From positions 1 to 64,000 of the forward strand of contig JBGAFV010000001.1 in NCBI GenBank assembly GCA_044227095.1: DNA of 64,000 bases, written 5' to 3'. The notes beneath the pieces were generated by a model. It had not been told where the DNA came from, did no database searches, and saw only the letters and a list, made by a program, of their open reading frames with translations. This DNA is from JACMLD01 sp044227095. GTDB lineage: Bacteria > Bacteroidota > Bacteroidia > Chitinophagales > Chitinophagaceae. Shown here one piece after another: positions 1 through 11,348 of the stretch; position 1 is the stretch's first letter; every line of letters begins with the position of its first letter. A program made the translations under genes and the position numbers.

Positions 1-1792
<1,792 letters not shown>

Positions 1793-1866
1793 TTAAAAAA
1801 ATTGAAATTTTATAGTGTTTCACCACTTACTTATTACTCGGTATTACAACTTTTGTATTCCAATAT

Positions 1867-1880
1867 GTCAAAGAACTTTT
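1867..1880 (-). promoter_or_regulatory. boxA-like element in the spacer before 23S
   Basis: The minus strand reads AAAAGTTCTTTGACA here, about 75 nt before the 23S 5' end. The same core, AGTTCTTTGA, occurs in the 16S leader (3845-3858). In E. coli the related boxA sequence TGCTCTTTAACA occurs in both the leader and the spacer and loads the NusB/NusE antitermination complex. The matching position and sequence suggest the same role. This is inferred from motif and location only. Confidence 0.55.
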
Positions 1881-2013
1881 TACTAATTAGTAATTAGAAA
1901 TTAATAATTAATAATAGCTGATGTTAAGATTACGAATCTTCAGACCCGAAGTCACATCAAAATGAAAAGAACTGAATTCTTAATTACTAATTATAAATTA
2001 TTAATTAAGATAG
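1881..2013. repeat. AT-rich inverted repeats in the rRNA spacer
   Basis: Between the 23S leader and tRNA-Ala, TTAATTACTAATTA-type sequence occurs in one orientation near 1884-1913 and in the opposite one near 1978-2011. The two can pair, so they may help fold or process the spacer. They also resemble AT-rich intergenic repeats common in this phylum. No gene is visible here. Confidence 0.5.
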
Positions 2014-2087
2014 TGGAGGATATCGGAGTCGAACCGATGACCCTCTGCGTGCAAGGCAGATGCTCTAGCCAACTGAGCTAACCCCCC
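2014..2087 (-). tRNA. tRNA-Ala (TGC)
   Basis: A 74-nt cloverleaf on the minus strand. The acceptor is GGGGGGT paired with ATCCTCC, the anticodon loop is CTTGCAC (anticodon TGC) and the T-arm is ATCGG-TTCGACT-CCGAT, with discriminator A at 2014. CCA is not encoded. Its position between tRNA-Ile and 23S is the standard rrn spacer arrangement. Confidence 0.97.
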
Positions 2088-2096
2088 AAAGAGAAT

Positions 2097-2173
2097 GTAG
2101 CTTCAAGTTGCTGGCTTCAAGCTTCAAGCTTTGGACAGCTTGCAGCTAATAGCTTGTGGCTTGCAGCTTTTAA
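2097..2173. repeat. AGCT-core degenerate repeat between the two spacer tRNAs
   Basis: About 75 bp of short degenerate units such as AGCTTGCAGCT and GGCTTCAAGCTTCAAGC separate tRNA-Ala from tRNA-Ile. It belongs to the same family as the arrays near 6.6, 6.8, 15.4, 39.0, 44.9, 47.7 and 48.3 kb. Its presence inside a transcribed rRNA spacer is unusual. Confidence 0.75.
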
Positions 2174-2174
2174 G

Positions 2175-2249
2175 TAGACCCGACCAGATTTGAACTGGTG
2201 ACCCCTACATTATCAGTGTAGTGCTCTAACCAGGCTGAGCTACGGATCT
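2175..2249 (-). tRNA. tRNA-Ile (GAT)
   Basis: A 75-nt cloverleaf on the minus strand with acceptor AGATCCG / CGGGTCT, anticodon loop TGATAAT (anticodon GAT), T-loop TTCAAAT and discriminator A at 2175. CCA is not encoded. It is the first tRNA after 16S in the rrn operon. Confidence 0.97.
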
Positions 2250-2352
2250 AAACCGTAACCTTTTAAAGAATCGGGTTACTAATAAAAAATAAAGAACTAA
2301 ATAAAATTGAAAGAGGAGGAAACAATAACTAAAAAGATTTAAGCAAGCTCTA

Positions 2353-3766
<1,414 letters not shown>

Positions 3767-3844
3767 AAATGAGTTTTGATCTTAATTTTATGTCGCTTTA
3801 AACCTTACTTGTATATTGCTATACAATGTTATTGTTTCCAATCT

Positions 3845-3858
3845 TTCAAAGAACTTTT
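3845..3858 (-). promoter_or_regulatory. boxA-like element in the 16S leader
   Basis: The minus strand reads AAAAGTTCTTTGAAAG about 80 nt before the 16S 5' end and downstream of the proximal promoter. It matches the spacer element at 1867-1880. By analogy with E. coli rrn leaders it is a candidate antitermination signal. Confidence 0.55.
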
Positions 3859-3892
3859 GGCCTTTTTCGCCACCCAATTTTTTGATTGGGGT

Positions 3893-3925
3893 GCAAAGGT
3901 ACGAGCCGTATGTATTCAAACAAAA
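3893..3925 (-). promoter_or_regulatory. rrn promoter P1 (proximal)
   Basis: On the minus strand TTTTG (3921-3925) is followed by a 19-bp spacer and TACCTTTGC (3893-3901). This is a near-perfect Bacteroidota -33/-7 promoter pointing at 16S. It is the first of three copies with the same spacing. Confidence 0.85.
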
Positions 3926-4007
3926 TTTTTCTTTACTTTTTCAGAAAATTTTTCTGATTTTTCGAGAACCTTTATTTGAAGAACTAGTGTTTTTTTTCGA
4001 GCGGATT

Positions 4008-4040
4008 GCAAAGGTATGGTAAGATACTTTCCCAACAAAA
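4008..4040 (-). promoter_or_regulatory. rrn promoter P2 (middle)
   Basis: On the minus strand TTTTG (4036-4040), a 19-bp spacer and TACCTTTGC (4008-4016). Sequence and spacing match P1, 115 bp further upstream. AGTTCTT-containing sequence follows it, as after P1 and P3. Confidence 0.85.
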
Positions 4041-4124
4041 TTTTATTCAATTATTCATCAAATTTCTTTTGTCATTACCGCTTCATTATTAAGAACTTAT
4101 TTCCCTTTTTTTTCAATTGGGGTT

Positions 4125-4156
4125 GCAAAGATAACCAGATGCAATAGATTACCAAA
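4125..4156 (-). promoter_or_regulatory. rrn promoter P3 (distal)
   Basis: On the minus strand TTTG (4153-4156), a 19-bp spacer and TATCTTTGC (4125-4133). It lies 117 bp upstream of P2, and like P1 its -7 box is followed by CAACCCCAAT-like sequence. The rest of 4160-4600 shows no convincing gene. Confidence 0.8.
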
Positions 4157-4669
4157 TTTAATTGCAAAAAGTTTTCTGTTTATGGCCGCCCAATCGCTCA
4201 AAACCCGCGCCGGTATTGCATTTACGCTTCTTAAAAAAAATTGCAAAAAACCCAGCGCCTCACCAGTTTTAAAACAAACCACCTAATTTGGATGTCAACT
4301 GCCTGAATACTGGTTTGCCAGAAAGTATTTCTTATTGAATAAGTCCTTTGCTTTTAGCGTTGCCTGAAGATTGTACTTGCATTGCTTGTATAGTTTGCTC
4401 CCACTATATTACCATAGAACTGAGTTCCTCAATGGCAGAATAAACGCTACAAGGATCTGTTAACTGTATTGATGATGCATAAAATCTTTCCTTATTATCC
4501 TTGCGTTTGTTCTATGTTTTTTCTTCAATCCTCCCTGCATACCTAAAAAAACGGTTACCGGCCAGTTTCTTCCGGCGAAACCTTGCTACTGTCGGCTAAA
4601 GAAATACAGGTTGTGAAGCTGTTTAATCAAATCCATTAACTTTAGCATGTAATACTTAAAAACACTATT

Positions 4670-5260
4670 ATGACAAGAAACCTCACACTCATCGTTATCC
4701 TTGCACTGGTACTTATATTAGGCGGCTGCGGCTGCAATAGTTATAACGGCCTTGTTGGCGTAGACCAATCTGTAAAAAACAGTTGGGGAAATGTAGAAGC
4801 GCAATACCAGCGCCGTACGGATTTATACAACAGCGTTATTAAAACAATAGAAGGTTCCGCAAATTTTGAAAAATCAACATTAAAAGAAGTAATAGAAGCA
4901 AGGGCAAAAGCAACTGCTGTAAACGTAGATATTAACGATCCAGAATCGCTGGCAAAATTCCAGGCGGCACAAGGCCAGTTACAAAGTGCCTTTGGCAGGT
5001 TGATGGCTGTAGCCGAAGCTTATCCTGATATAAAAACTACCAAGTCTTTCCAGGATTTTCAAACGCAAATAGAAGGGACAGAAAACCGTATTAATGTATC
5101 TCGCCAGGATTATAACACAACAGTAAATGCTTATAACCTTAAAGTAAAAACATTTCCTAACAACCTGTTTGCAGGATTTTTTCACTTTACTGAAAAGCCT
5201 TACTACAAAGCAGATCCAGGAAGCGATAAAGCTCCTGATGTGCAATTCAATATTAAATAA
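4670..5260 (+). CDS. LemA family lipoprotein
   Basis: A 196-residue protein of the LemA family, helical proteins of the cell envelope whose biochemical role is not settled. The N-terminus is a lipoprotein signal: a hydrophobic stretch (about residues 5-17) ends in the lipobox LGGC with Cys20. The family hallmark YNGLVGVDQSVKNSWGNVEA follows at about 25-45, and NAYNLKVKTFPNNLF near 153-167 is the typical C-terminal LemA motif. Two TPM-domain genes lie directly downstream on the same strand (20-bp and 45-bp gaps), an association common for this family. Upstream there is a weak -7 match, TAACTTTA at 4637. Confidence 0.93.
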   Translation: MTRNLTLIVILALVLILGGCGCNSYNGLVGVDQSVKNSWGNVEAQYQRRTDLYNSVIKTIEGSANFEKSTLKEVIEARAKATAVNVDINDPESLAKFQAAQGQLQSAFGRLMAVAEAYPDIKTTKSFQDFQTQIEGTENRINVSRQDYNTTVNAYNLKVKTFPNNLFAGFFHFTEKPYYKADPGSDKAPDVQFNIK

Positions 5261-5280
5261 TTTAACAGCCCAGCATAGTT

Positions 5281-5742
5281 ATGGCCCTGTTTTCAATGTT
5301 TGCTAAAAAAGATTTGCTGTCGGAAAAAGACAAGACAATAATAGTAGATGCAATTCGTGCATCTGAAAAAAAGACCAGCGGTGAAGTAAGGGTTTATGTT
5401 GAGAGCCATTGCAAGTTTGTGAATTCACTTGACCGTGCTGCAGAAGTTTTTTATTCGCTGAAAATGGATGCAACAGAAAACCGAAATGCTGCATTGGTAT
5501 ATGTGGCTGTAAAAGATAAACAGCTTGCTGTATTTGCAGATGAAGGTATTTATGCCAAAGCAGGTGCGCCATTCTGGAATAATGCAGTAAAAGAAATGCT
5601 GCTGCATTTTAACAGCAACAACTATGGCGAAGGAATTTCTTATGTAGTTAAACAAATTGGCAATACACTTCATACACATTTTCCTTACGACAGCGATACA
5701 GATAAGAATGAATTGCCAGACGATATTGTTTTTGGAAAATAA
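5281..5742 (+). CDS. TPM-domain protein (cytoplasmic type)
   Basis: A 153-residue protein with a TPM domain, a fold named after TLP18.3, Psb32 and MOLO-1 and implicated in phosphatase or membrane-protein maintenance roles. There is no signal peptide. The SEKDKTIIVDAIRASEKKTS start and the TSGEVRVYVES strand are typical, as are ALVYVAVKDKQLAVFADEGI and the C-terminal ISYVVKQIGNTLHTHFP helix. It sits 20 bp after the LemA gene and is followed by a hairpin at 5747-5775, so LemA and this gene probably form one transcript, with read-through possible into the third gene. Confidence 0.88.
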   Translation: MALFSMFAKKDLLSEKDKTIIVDAIRASEKKTSGEVRVYVESHCKFVNSLDRAAEVFYSLKMDATENRNAALVYVAVKDKQLAVFADEGIYAKAGAPFWNNAVKEMLLHFNSNNYGEGISYVVKQIGNTLHTHFPYDSDTDKNELPDDIVFGK

Positions 5743-5746
5743 CATA

Positions 5747-5775
5747 AAAAGGGCCTGCGCTAATGCAGCCCTTTT
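5747..5775 (+). terminator. Terminator-like hairpin between the two TPM genes
   Basis: AAAAGGGCCTGC pairs with GCAGCCCTTTT across a 6-nt loop (one bulged base) and is followed by a T-rich run. It ends about 12 bp before the next start codon, so it may attenuate rather than end transcription. Confidence 0.6.
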
Positions 5776-5787
5776 CAATTTTTTTGG

Positions 5788-6555
5788 ATGAAACAACTAC
5801 TTGTTTTTACACTTTTATTTTTCACTCTTTTTTGCCGGGCACAGAATATACCTGCAAAGCCCAATCCGCCACGACTTGTAAACGACTTTGCGCATATAAT
5901 GAGCGCAGACCAGGTACAGGCACTTGAAAACAAACTGGTGGCTTATGACGACAGCACTTCTACGCAAGTGGCTGTTGTAACTGTAGAAACTACCGGCGAC
6001 TACCCTATAGAAATGTATGCCCTTAAAATTATAAGGGAATGGGGCGTTGGAAATAAAAAAACAAACAACGGTATCGTTTTACTGGTTGCTATAAAGGACC
6101 ATAAAATAAGAATTGAAACCGGCGGGGGCATGGAAGGCAGCATTCCGGATATTACTGCCAGTCATATTATACAGGATAATATTGTTCCTAATTTCAGGAA
6201 CGATAATTATTACAAAGGACTTGATGAAGCCACAGATGCTATTTTTAAAGCTGCTGCAGGCGAATACAAAGCACCGGAAGGTTATCGCGACAAAGACAAT
6301 GGTGGTGGTATTCCTGTAATTGCAGCAGTAATTATTTTTCTTGTCATCCTCTACATTATAATGAAAATTACTGGCGGTGGTGGTGGTGGAGGAATGATGA
6401 GCAGAAGAGGTTTCAGCCCCTGGATTTTCCCTATTGGCGGCGGCGGATGGAGTGGCGGAGGAGGCGGTGGCTGGAGCGGAGGTGGTGGCGGTGGTGGATT
6501 TGGCGGCTTCGGCGGTGGCGGTGGAGGCGGTGGCGGTGCAAGTGGAAGTTGGTAG
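5788..6555 (+). CDS. TPM-domain membrane protein with glycine-rich tail (YgcG type)
   Basis: A 255-residue envelope protein. It has a signal peptide (about 1-19, ending CRAQ), then a TPM domain (about 28-150) containing VNDFAHIMSADQVQALE, STQVAVVTVETTGD and GIVLLVAIKDHKIRIETGGG. A single transmembrane segment follows (about 172-192). The C-terminal 60 residues are almost pure glycine with interspersed Trp, Ser and Phe, ending GASGSW, which is typical of the YgcG/Psb32 class. It is the third gene of the LemA-TPM-TPM group. The glycine repeat creates a long open frame on the opposite strand that is not a gene. Confidence 0.9.
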   Translation: MKQLLVFTLLFFTLFCRAQNIPAKPNPPRLVNDFAHIMSADQVQALENKLVAYDDSTSTQVAVVTVETTGDYPIEMYALKIIREWGVGNKKTNNGIVLLVAIKDHKIRIETGGGMEGSIPDITASHIIQDNIVPNFRNDNYYKGLDEATDAIFKAAAGEYKAPEGYRDKDNGGGIPVIAAVIIFLVILYIIMKITGGGGGGGMMSRRGFSPWIFPIGGGGWSGGGGGGWSGGGGGGGFGGFGGGGGGGGGASGSW

Positions 6556-6567
6556 AGGGAGCTTTTG

Positions 6568-6637
6568 GCCATTAGCTATTAGCCATTAGTTTCAAGTTAT
6601 TAGCTGCAAGCTACAAGTTGTGAGTTATAAGCTTTAG
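6568..6637. repeat. AGCT-core degenerate repeat
   Basis: Units such as CATTAGCTATTAG and AGCTGCAAGCTACAAG follow the YgcG-type gene. Same family as the array at 2097-2173. Confidence 0.7.
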
Positions 6638-6672
6638 GACAAAATTTTTTTAGGTAAAAATCATTTTAAAAT

Positions 6673-6705
6673 AAAAGGGTGTATTGAAATTCAATACACC
6701 CTTTT
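6673..6705. terminator. Bidirectional terminator between convergent genes
   Basis: A perfect hairpin: AAAAGGGTGTATTGA pairs with its complement across a very short loop, flanked by A and T tracts. It lies between the convergent YgcG-type and M1 peptidase genes and could serve both. Confidence 0.85.
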
Positions 6706-6744
6706 CTATACTACTATTAACGATCTGAATTCTTAATGAAAACG

Positions 6745-6816
6745 AATAGCTACAACTTATACCTCGTACCGCTTAGCTCGTAGCTAGCGGCTAATAGCTT
6801 GCAGCTTTCAGCTTTC
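6745..6816. repeat. AGCT-core degenerate repeat
   Basis: AATAGCTACAACTT, GCTCGTAGCTAGCGGC and TTGCAGCTTTCAGC units abut the 3' end of the M1 peptidase gene. Same family as at 2097-2173. Confidence 0.7.
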
Positions 6817-6817
6817 A

Positions 6818-9313
6818 CTAAAACGCTTTCTTCACTTCAGTCTTTGAATTTATATAATTGATTTGTTCCTGCAATTCAGGATTGCTGTCTGCACCTGCTT
6901 TTTTCTTACTAACAATACTTTTTAAAACCATATTATTAATGAACGGTGTAAACTGCGCTTTGTATTGAGCCGGTACTGCATCGCGGAGATCTACAATCAT
7001 ATCTACACCTTTCTTTACTTTTTCTGTGTTTTTAATTTTGCTGAGGTATTCTGCAAAAGGTTGTAACGCTTCAAATTTTGCATCAGAAACCGGCAGGCTT
7101 GCAAAATTTCCTGCTATTACATCAAAATCTTCTTCTCCACTTCCTGTTTCAATTAATATCTGGCTAACTACAGAACCCAGTTTGCCTTTCATGGGTTGTT
7201 TTGCAAATGCTCTTGCATCTGCAATTGCAGCATCAGGATCTACTCCTGCCAACGCTCCCAATGCCTCACCAGAAACAGAATAGGAAGAATCGTTAGCTGC
7301 TTTTGCAAACAAAGCCCTGTATTCTGGCTTAGCATACTGACCAAGCTGTGCTATAGCAGCAGCCCTTACCGTTGGCTTTGTATCATTCTTTGCAATATCT
7401 GCCAGCAGTGGTTCAATTTCAGTTTTTACGGTATTCTTTTTTATATCAAACTCACCAATGGTATAGCTGCGCAATGGCGCATACTTGTCCTTCATGGCAG
7501 TTTTAAGCAATGCTAAAGCTTTTGGATTGTCCTGGTTTTTTACGCAATAATCAATTGCTTCTTTTCTATCAACATAACTACCGGCAAATGAATACTGGTG
7601 AATATAATTTTCCAGGGTTTTATCATCTTTCTTCTCCCACAACATTACTTTTTCTGCATCCACATTAATTAAATCGGGTCTTTTTTTATACGCAAAAACA
7701 AAAGTGTCTACCTTATTTTCAATCCATACCTTCTGGCGCACTTTATCTTTTCCGGTATATACATCAATTGCTATTGGTAAACGGAAAACCTTATCGCCCT
7801 CCTGAGTTTGTTTTACAATAACAGAAGCTTTACCTGCAGCATCATCATACAAATAACTGATTTCTACTTTTGGATTTCCGTTTCCAAAATACCATTGGTT
7901 AAAAAACCAGTTTAAATCAAGTCCGCTTACTTCCTCAAAAGCAAGACGCAACTGGTGTGCTTCCCCGGTTTTAAATTTGTTAGTGGTTAAATAAAGATTC
8001 ATGCCTTTAAAAAAAGCACTGTCGCCAAGAAATGTGTGCAGCATATGCAAAATGCGGCCGCCCTTGTTGTAACTAACGGCATCGAACATGTCTTCTTTAT
8101 CGTTGTAATGAAAACGTACCAGGTCTTTGCTTTCACTGTTGCTGCGCAGGTAGCCTTCCATGTCTTCCAGGTTTTTATCATCGGCAGCATCTTTTCCGTA
8201 TTTATAATTGTACCAGAGCACTTCGCTGTAATTGGCAAACGATTCATTTACGGTAAGGTTGCTCCAGCTTTCGGTGGTAACCAAATCTCCAAACCACTGG
8301 TGAAACAGTTCATGCGCTACATATTCTTCAAACTTATTTCCATCAACCAGTTCCCTTGCATCCTGCTGCAATGCGTCTGTATGTAATGTTGCTGTAGTGT
8401 TTTCCATTGCACCGCTAACATAATCACGACCGGTAATCTGGCTGTATTTTGCCCAGGGATATTCAACGCCAGTAATCTTTACATAAAAGGCTATCATTTC
8501 GGGTGTAAGGCCAAATATTTTCCTTGCCACAGCAGCATAAGGCTTCTCTACATAATAACTTACTTCTTTGCCTTTGTAGGCATCTTTAATGATTGAATAC
8601 TCCCCTACGCCCATAAAAAACAAATAAGGGGCATGTGGCAAATCCATTTTCCAGTAATCTGTTCTTGTGCCATCAGTATTTTTTTTCTGACTGGTAAGCA
8701 GGCCGTTGCTAAGTGTTACATATTTATCTGGAACGGTCATGTAAATTTCGTCTGTGCAGCGCTGGTTAGGCCTGTCTATAGTAGGAAACCACACAGAACT
8801 TCCTTCAGTTTCTCCCTGCGTCCAGATTTGGGTTGGTTTGTTTTTTTCTTCTCCTTTGGGATTGATAAAATATAAGCCCTTTGCATCTTTTATGGCTTCG
8901 CTTCCTTTTACTTTCAGTTCATTGGGTTTGGAAGTGTATTCAATATATACGGTGTATTTGTCACTTGCTTCATAAGTTTGATCTAACTTAATAGAAAGCA
9001 CCATCCCATCGTATTTATATTTTAATGGAGCAAGGTTAGTTCCTTTTACCAGCGCTATTTTTTGAATGTCCATTCCTTTTGCATCCAGCGAAAGAGAATC
9101 GGTTGAATAAAAATGAGGCTTTAATGTAATCCAGGCTTTGCCGTAGAGATAAGATTTGTCGTAATCAAACTTTACATCCAGTTTTGTATGCACCAAATCG
9201 TTTATCCTGGGGCTTGTTTCCCTGTAAATGCTTCCAGGATCATCTTTAACTGATTGTGCATGTAAAAAATTTACAAGCAGAAGTAAACAAAAGACAAGAG
9301 ATCGTTTCATCAT
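6818..9313 (-). CDS. M1 family zinc aminopeptidase
   Basis: An 831-residue secreted metallopeptidase that should remove N-terminal residues from peptides. The signal peptide covers about 1-20 (ending LHAQ). The M1 beta-domain is at about 40-240, the exopeptidase motif GAMEN at 301-305, and the zinc site HELFH at 334-338 with the third ligand Glu357 in NESFAN, giving the classic HExxH-x18-E spacing. The C-terminal third is HEAT-like helical sequence (about 590-800), typical of long M1 enzymes. All catalytic residues are present. TATCTTTA upstream near 9340 on the minus strand is a possible -7 box. The next-codon Met is an equally possible start. Confidence 0.95.
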   Translation of the reverse strand: MMKRSLVFCLLLLVNFLHAQSVKDDPGSIYRETSPRINDLVHTKLDVKFDYDKSYLYGKAWITLKPHFYSTDSLSLDAKGMDIQKIALVKGTNLAPLKYKYDGMVLSIKLDQTYEASDKYTVYIEYTSKPNELKVKGSEAIKDAKGLYFINPKGEEKNKPTQIWTQGETEGSSVWFPTIDRPNQRCTDEIYMTVPDKYVTLSNGLLTSQKKNTDGTRTDYWKMDLPHAPYLFFMGVGEYSIIKDAYKGKEVSYYVEKPYAAVARKIFGLTPEMIAFYVKITGVEYPWAKYSQITGRDYVSGAMENTTATLHTDALQQDARELVDGNKFEEYVAHELFHQWFGDLVTTESWSNLTVNESFANYSEVLWYNYKYGKDAADDKNLEDMEGYLRSNSESKDLVRFHYNDKEDMFDAVSYNKGGRILHMLHTFLGDSAFFKGMNLYLTTNKFKTGEAHQLRLAFEEVSGLDLNWFFNQWYFGNGNPKVEISYLYDDAAGKASVIVKQTQEGDKVFRLPIAIDVYTGKDKVRQKVWIENKVDTFVFAYKKRPDLINVDAEKVMLWEKKDDKTLENYIHQYSFAGSYVDRKEAIDYCVKNQDNPKALALLKTAMKDKYAPLRSYTIGEFDIKKNTVKTEIEPLLADIAKNDTKPTVRAAAIAQLGQYAKPEYRALFAKAANDSSYSVSGEALGALAGVDPDAAIADARAFAKQPMKGKLGSVVSQILIETGSGEEDFDVIAGNFASLPVSDAKFEALQPFAEYLSKIKNTEKVKKGVDMIVDLRDAVPAQYKAQFTPFINNMVLKSIVSKKKAGADSNPELQEQINYINSKTEVKKAF

Positions 9314-9437
9314 ATATACATTTAAAAACCGTAAAGATATGTGCCAGTACCGGCACAGTTTGTAAAAAAAATGGTAAATGGTAATGCCAATGCCTCTTTT
9401 CTATTAGATTTGTTGGCAAATCACCGCTAATTACTGC

Positions 9438-11333
9438 ATGAAGTACCTTGTTGTGTCATTTATATTGTTTTTTTATACCCAGCAAACGTTTGGCCAGCAG
9501 GAATATTTTGTGTATTTGCAAACAGATAACAACCAGCCGTTTTATTTACGGATAAATAAGAATGTTTACAGTTCTACCTCTAGCGGTTACCTTATTCTCT
9601 CTAAGGTGGCAGACAGTGCACATAACGTAACAATCGGTTTCCCAAAAGATGTTTACCCGGAACAACAGTTTAACATTCCTTCTGCCCATAAAGATGCAGG
9701 GTATCTTATAAAAAATTTTTCAGAAAAAGGATGGGGACTTTTTAACCTCCAAACGCTGTCGGTAATTATGAGCAGCAATCCCCCGGTTGAAAAAAAAAAT
9801 CCTGAAATAACCGGAGATAAAAAAACAGATGCTTTTTCATTGCTATTATCTAACGCAGTAAATGATACGGCTATTCTTTACACTGTAAACAAACCCAAAA
9901 AAATAATTGCGGCTCCTGAAAATATTGCAGTTCAGCAAAACAAACCAGATTCTGCTGCTATTGCCAAACAAAAACCTGTAAAAGACACTACTGCAACAGT
10001 AAAAGCACCTGCTCCAAAAAATGATAGCATGCTTGTTGCCAAAACAACAACAAAACCTTTAAAAGATACAACGCAACCACATGCAACTAAAACAACAGCT
10101 GCCACAAATAATAAAAAGCCCGCCAGCGATTCTGCACATATTGTAAAAAACAACGCAAAGCCTCTTGTAATTACAACAGGTGCTGCTGCAGTTACAAAAA
10201 TACCTCCCGCACCTGCCGGCAAAAATGTGTCTAAACCAAGAAAGGATACTATTATTTTAATTGGTCAAGCTCCTAGTTCAACCGAAACAGTTAATACCGC
10301 AAAAACAAAAGAAAGAAAAGACACTATAATTATGATGCCTTCCCGTGCCGGTACTGACGGCAATGGAGGCGTTGCGAAAGAAAATAAAAACGCTGCCACA
10401 GTAATTCCGCTTCCGCCTGTAACCAAACAACAGGCCGATACAAAAAGTGACAGCGATATTGCAATTAAAACAACACCTGCCGAAACAGTTAAAAAAGACA
10501 GCGTAATTGCAGTAGCAAAAACAGAGACTATAAAACCTGCTGAAGAGAAAAAAGATACAATTGCAGAACAACCTGCAAAAAGGTTAAGGCCACTTGTAAA
10601 CAAAGCCGCAGAACTGCTAACAGATACTTCTTATGTAGCGATGTTTGTAGATGAATCGAATGAAAAATTTGACACCATACGCATCAGCATACCGTTTGAT
10701 GAATATGTTGCCAAAACAAAATTGCAAACAGCTGCTCCAATAGAAAACAAACCGGTTGATAGCAGCAAAATTGTAAAGGACCTTCCTGAAACAGTTGTTG
10801 TGCCAGCCGCAATACCGGCAATTAAAAAAGATTCTGCAACGCAGGAAAAAATTACAAAAGATACCGCTGCAACTGTTTTGCAACAACCTGCCACAATTGA
10901 ACCGGTGAAAAAAGATTCTATTGCTGATGCTAAAATACCGGCAGAAAATACGGCAAAGAAAGATTCTGTAACAACTGCAGCTATTAAACTTACCGATACA
11001 ACAAAAGCAACCAAAGCACCTGTAGCAATTATAAATTCTGATTGCAAGGAAGCAGCTACTGACAGCGATATTGACAAACTAAGAATTAAAATGCTGATGG
11101 TAACTTCTGACGAAGACAGGATTGCACTTGCCAAAAAAGTATACAAACAAAAATGCTTTTATGTGAAACATGTAAAAGCACTCAGCGAACTTTTTAAAAT
11201 GGATGAAGGAAAATACAAATGGTTTGATGCGGTTTATCCTTTTGTATACGACAGCAATAATTTCGCATTGTTGAGTGAACTGATTACTGACACATATTAC
11301 CTGAACCGTTTTAAAGCAATGCTCCGCAATTAA
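9438..11333 (+). CDS. Secreted DUF4476 protein with long Lys-Asp-Ser repeat linker
   Basis: A 631-residue protein with a signal peptide (about 1-19), an N-terminal beta-rich domain (about 20-110, starting QEYFVYLQTDNNQPFYLRIN) and a C-terminal DUF4476 domain (about 530-631) with the typical LAKKVYKQKCF and LLSELITDTYYLNRFKAML segments. Between them, about 400 residues are low complexity, with repeated KKDS, RKDT and KDTT units rich in Ala, Lys, Thr and Pro and predicted to be disordered. DUF4476 proteins are widespread in Bacteroidota and their function is unknown to me. It ends 15 bp before truA on the same strand, so the two may be co-transcribed. Confidence 0.85.
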   Translation: MKYLVVSFILFFYTQQTFGQQEYFVYLQTDNNQPFYLRINKNVYSSTSSGYLILSKVADSAHNVTIGFPKDVYPEQQFNIPSAHKDAGYLIKNFSEKGWGLFNLQTLSVIMSSNPPVEKKNPEITGDKKTDAFSLLLSNAVNDTAILYTVNKPKKIIAAPENIAVQQNKPDSAAIAKQKPVKDTTATVKAPAPKNDSMLVAKTTTKPLKDTTQPHATKTTAATNNKKPASDSAHIVKNNAKPLVITTGAAAVTKIPPAPAGKNVSKPRKDTIILIGQAPSSTETVNTAKTKERKDTIIMMPSRAGTDGNGGVAKENKNAATVIPLPPVTKQQADTKSDSDIAIKTTPAETVKKDSVIAVAKTETIKPAEEKKDTIAEQPAKRLRPLVNKAAELLTDTSYVAMFVDESNEKFDTIRISIPFDEYVAKTKLQTAAPIENKPVDSSKIVKDLPETVVVPAAIPAIKKDSATQEKITKDTAATVLQQPATIEPVKKDSIADAKIPAENTAKKDSVTTAAIKLTDTTKATKAPVAIINSDCKEAATDSDIDKLRIKMLMVTSDEDRIALAKKVYKQKCFYVKHVKALSELFKMDEGKYKWFDAVYPFVYDSNNFALLSELITDTYYLNRFKAMLRN

Positions 11334-11348
11334 TACTGCCTATTCTTT

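Noticed and set aside
6351..6572. Proline-rich minus-strand frame
   Set aside because: It is the complement of the glycine-repeat tail of the YgcG-type protein.
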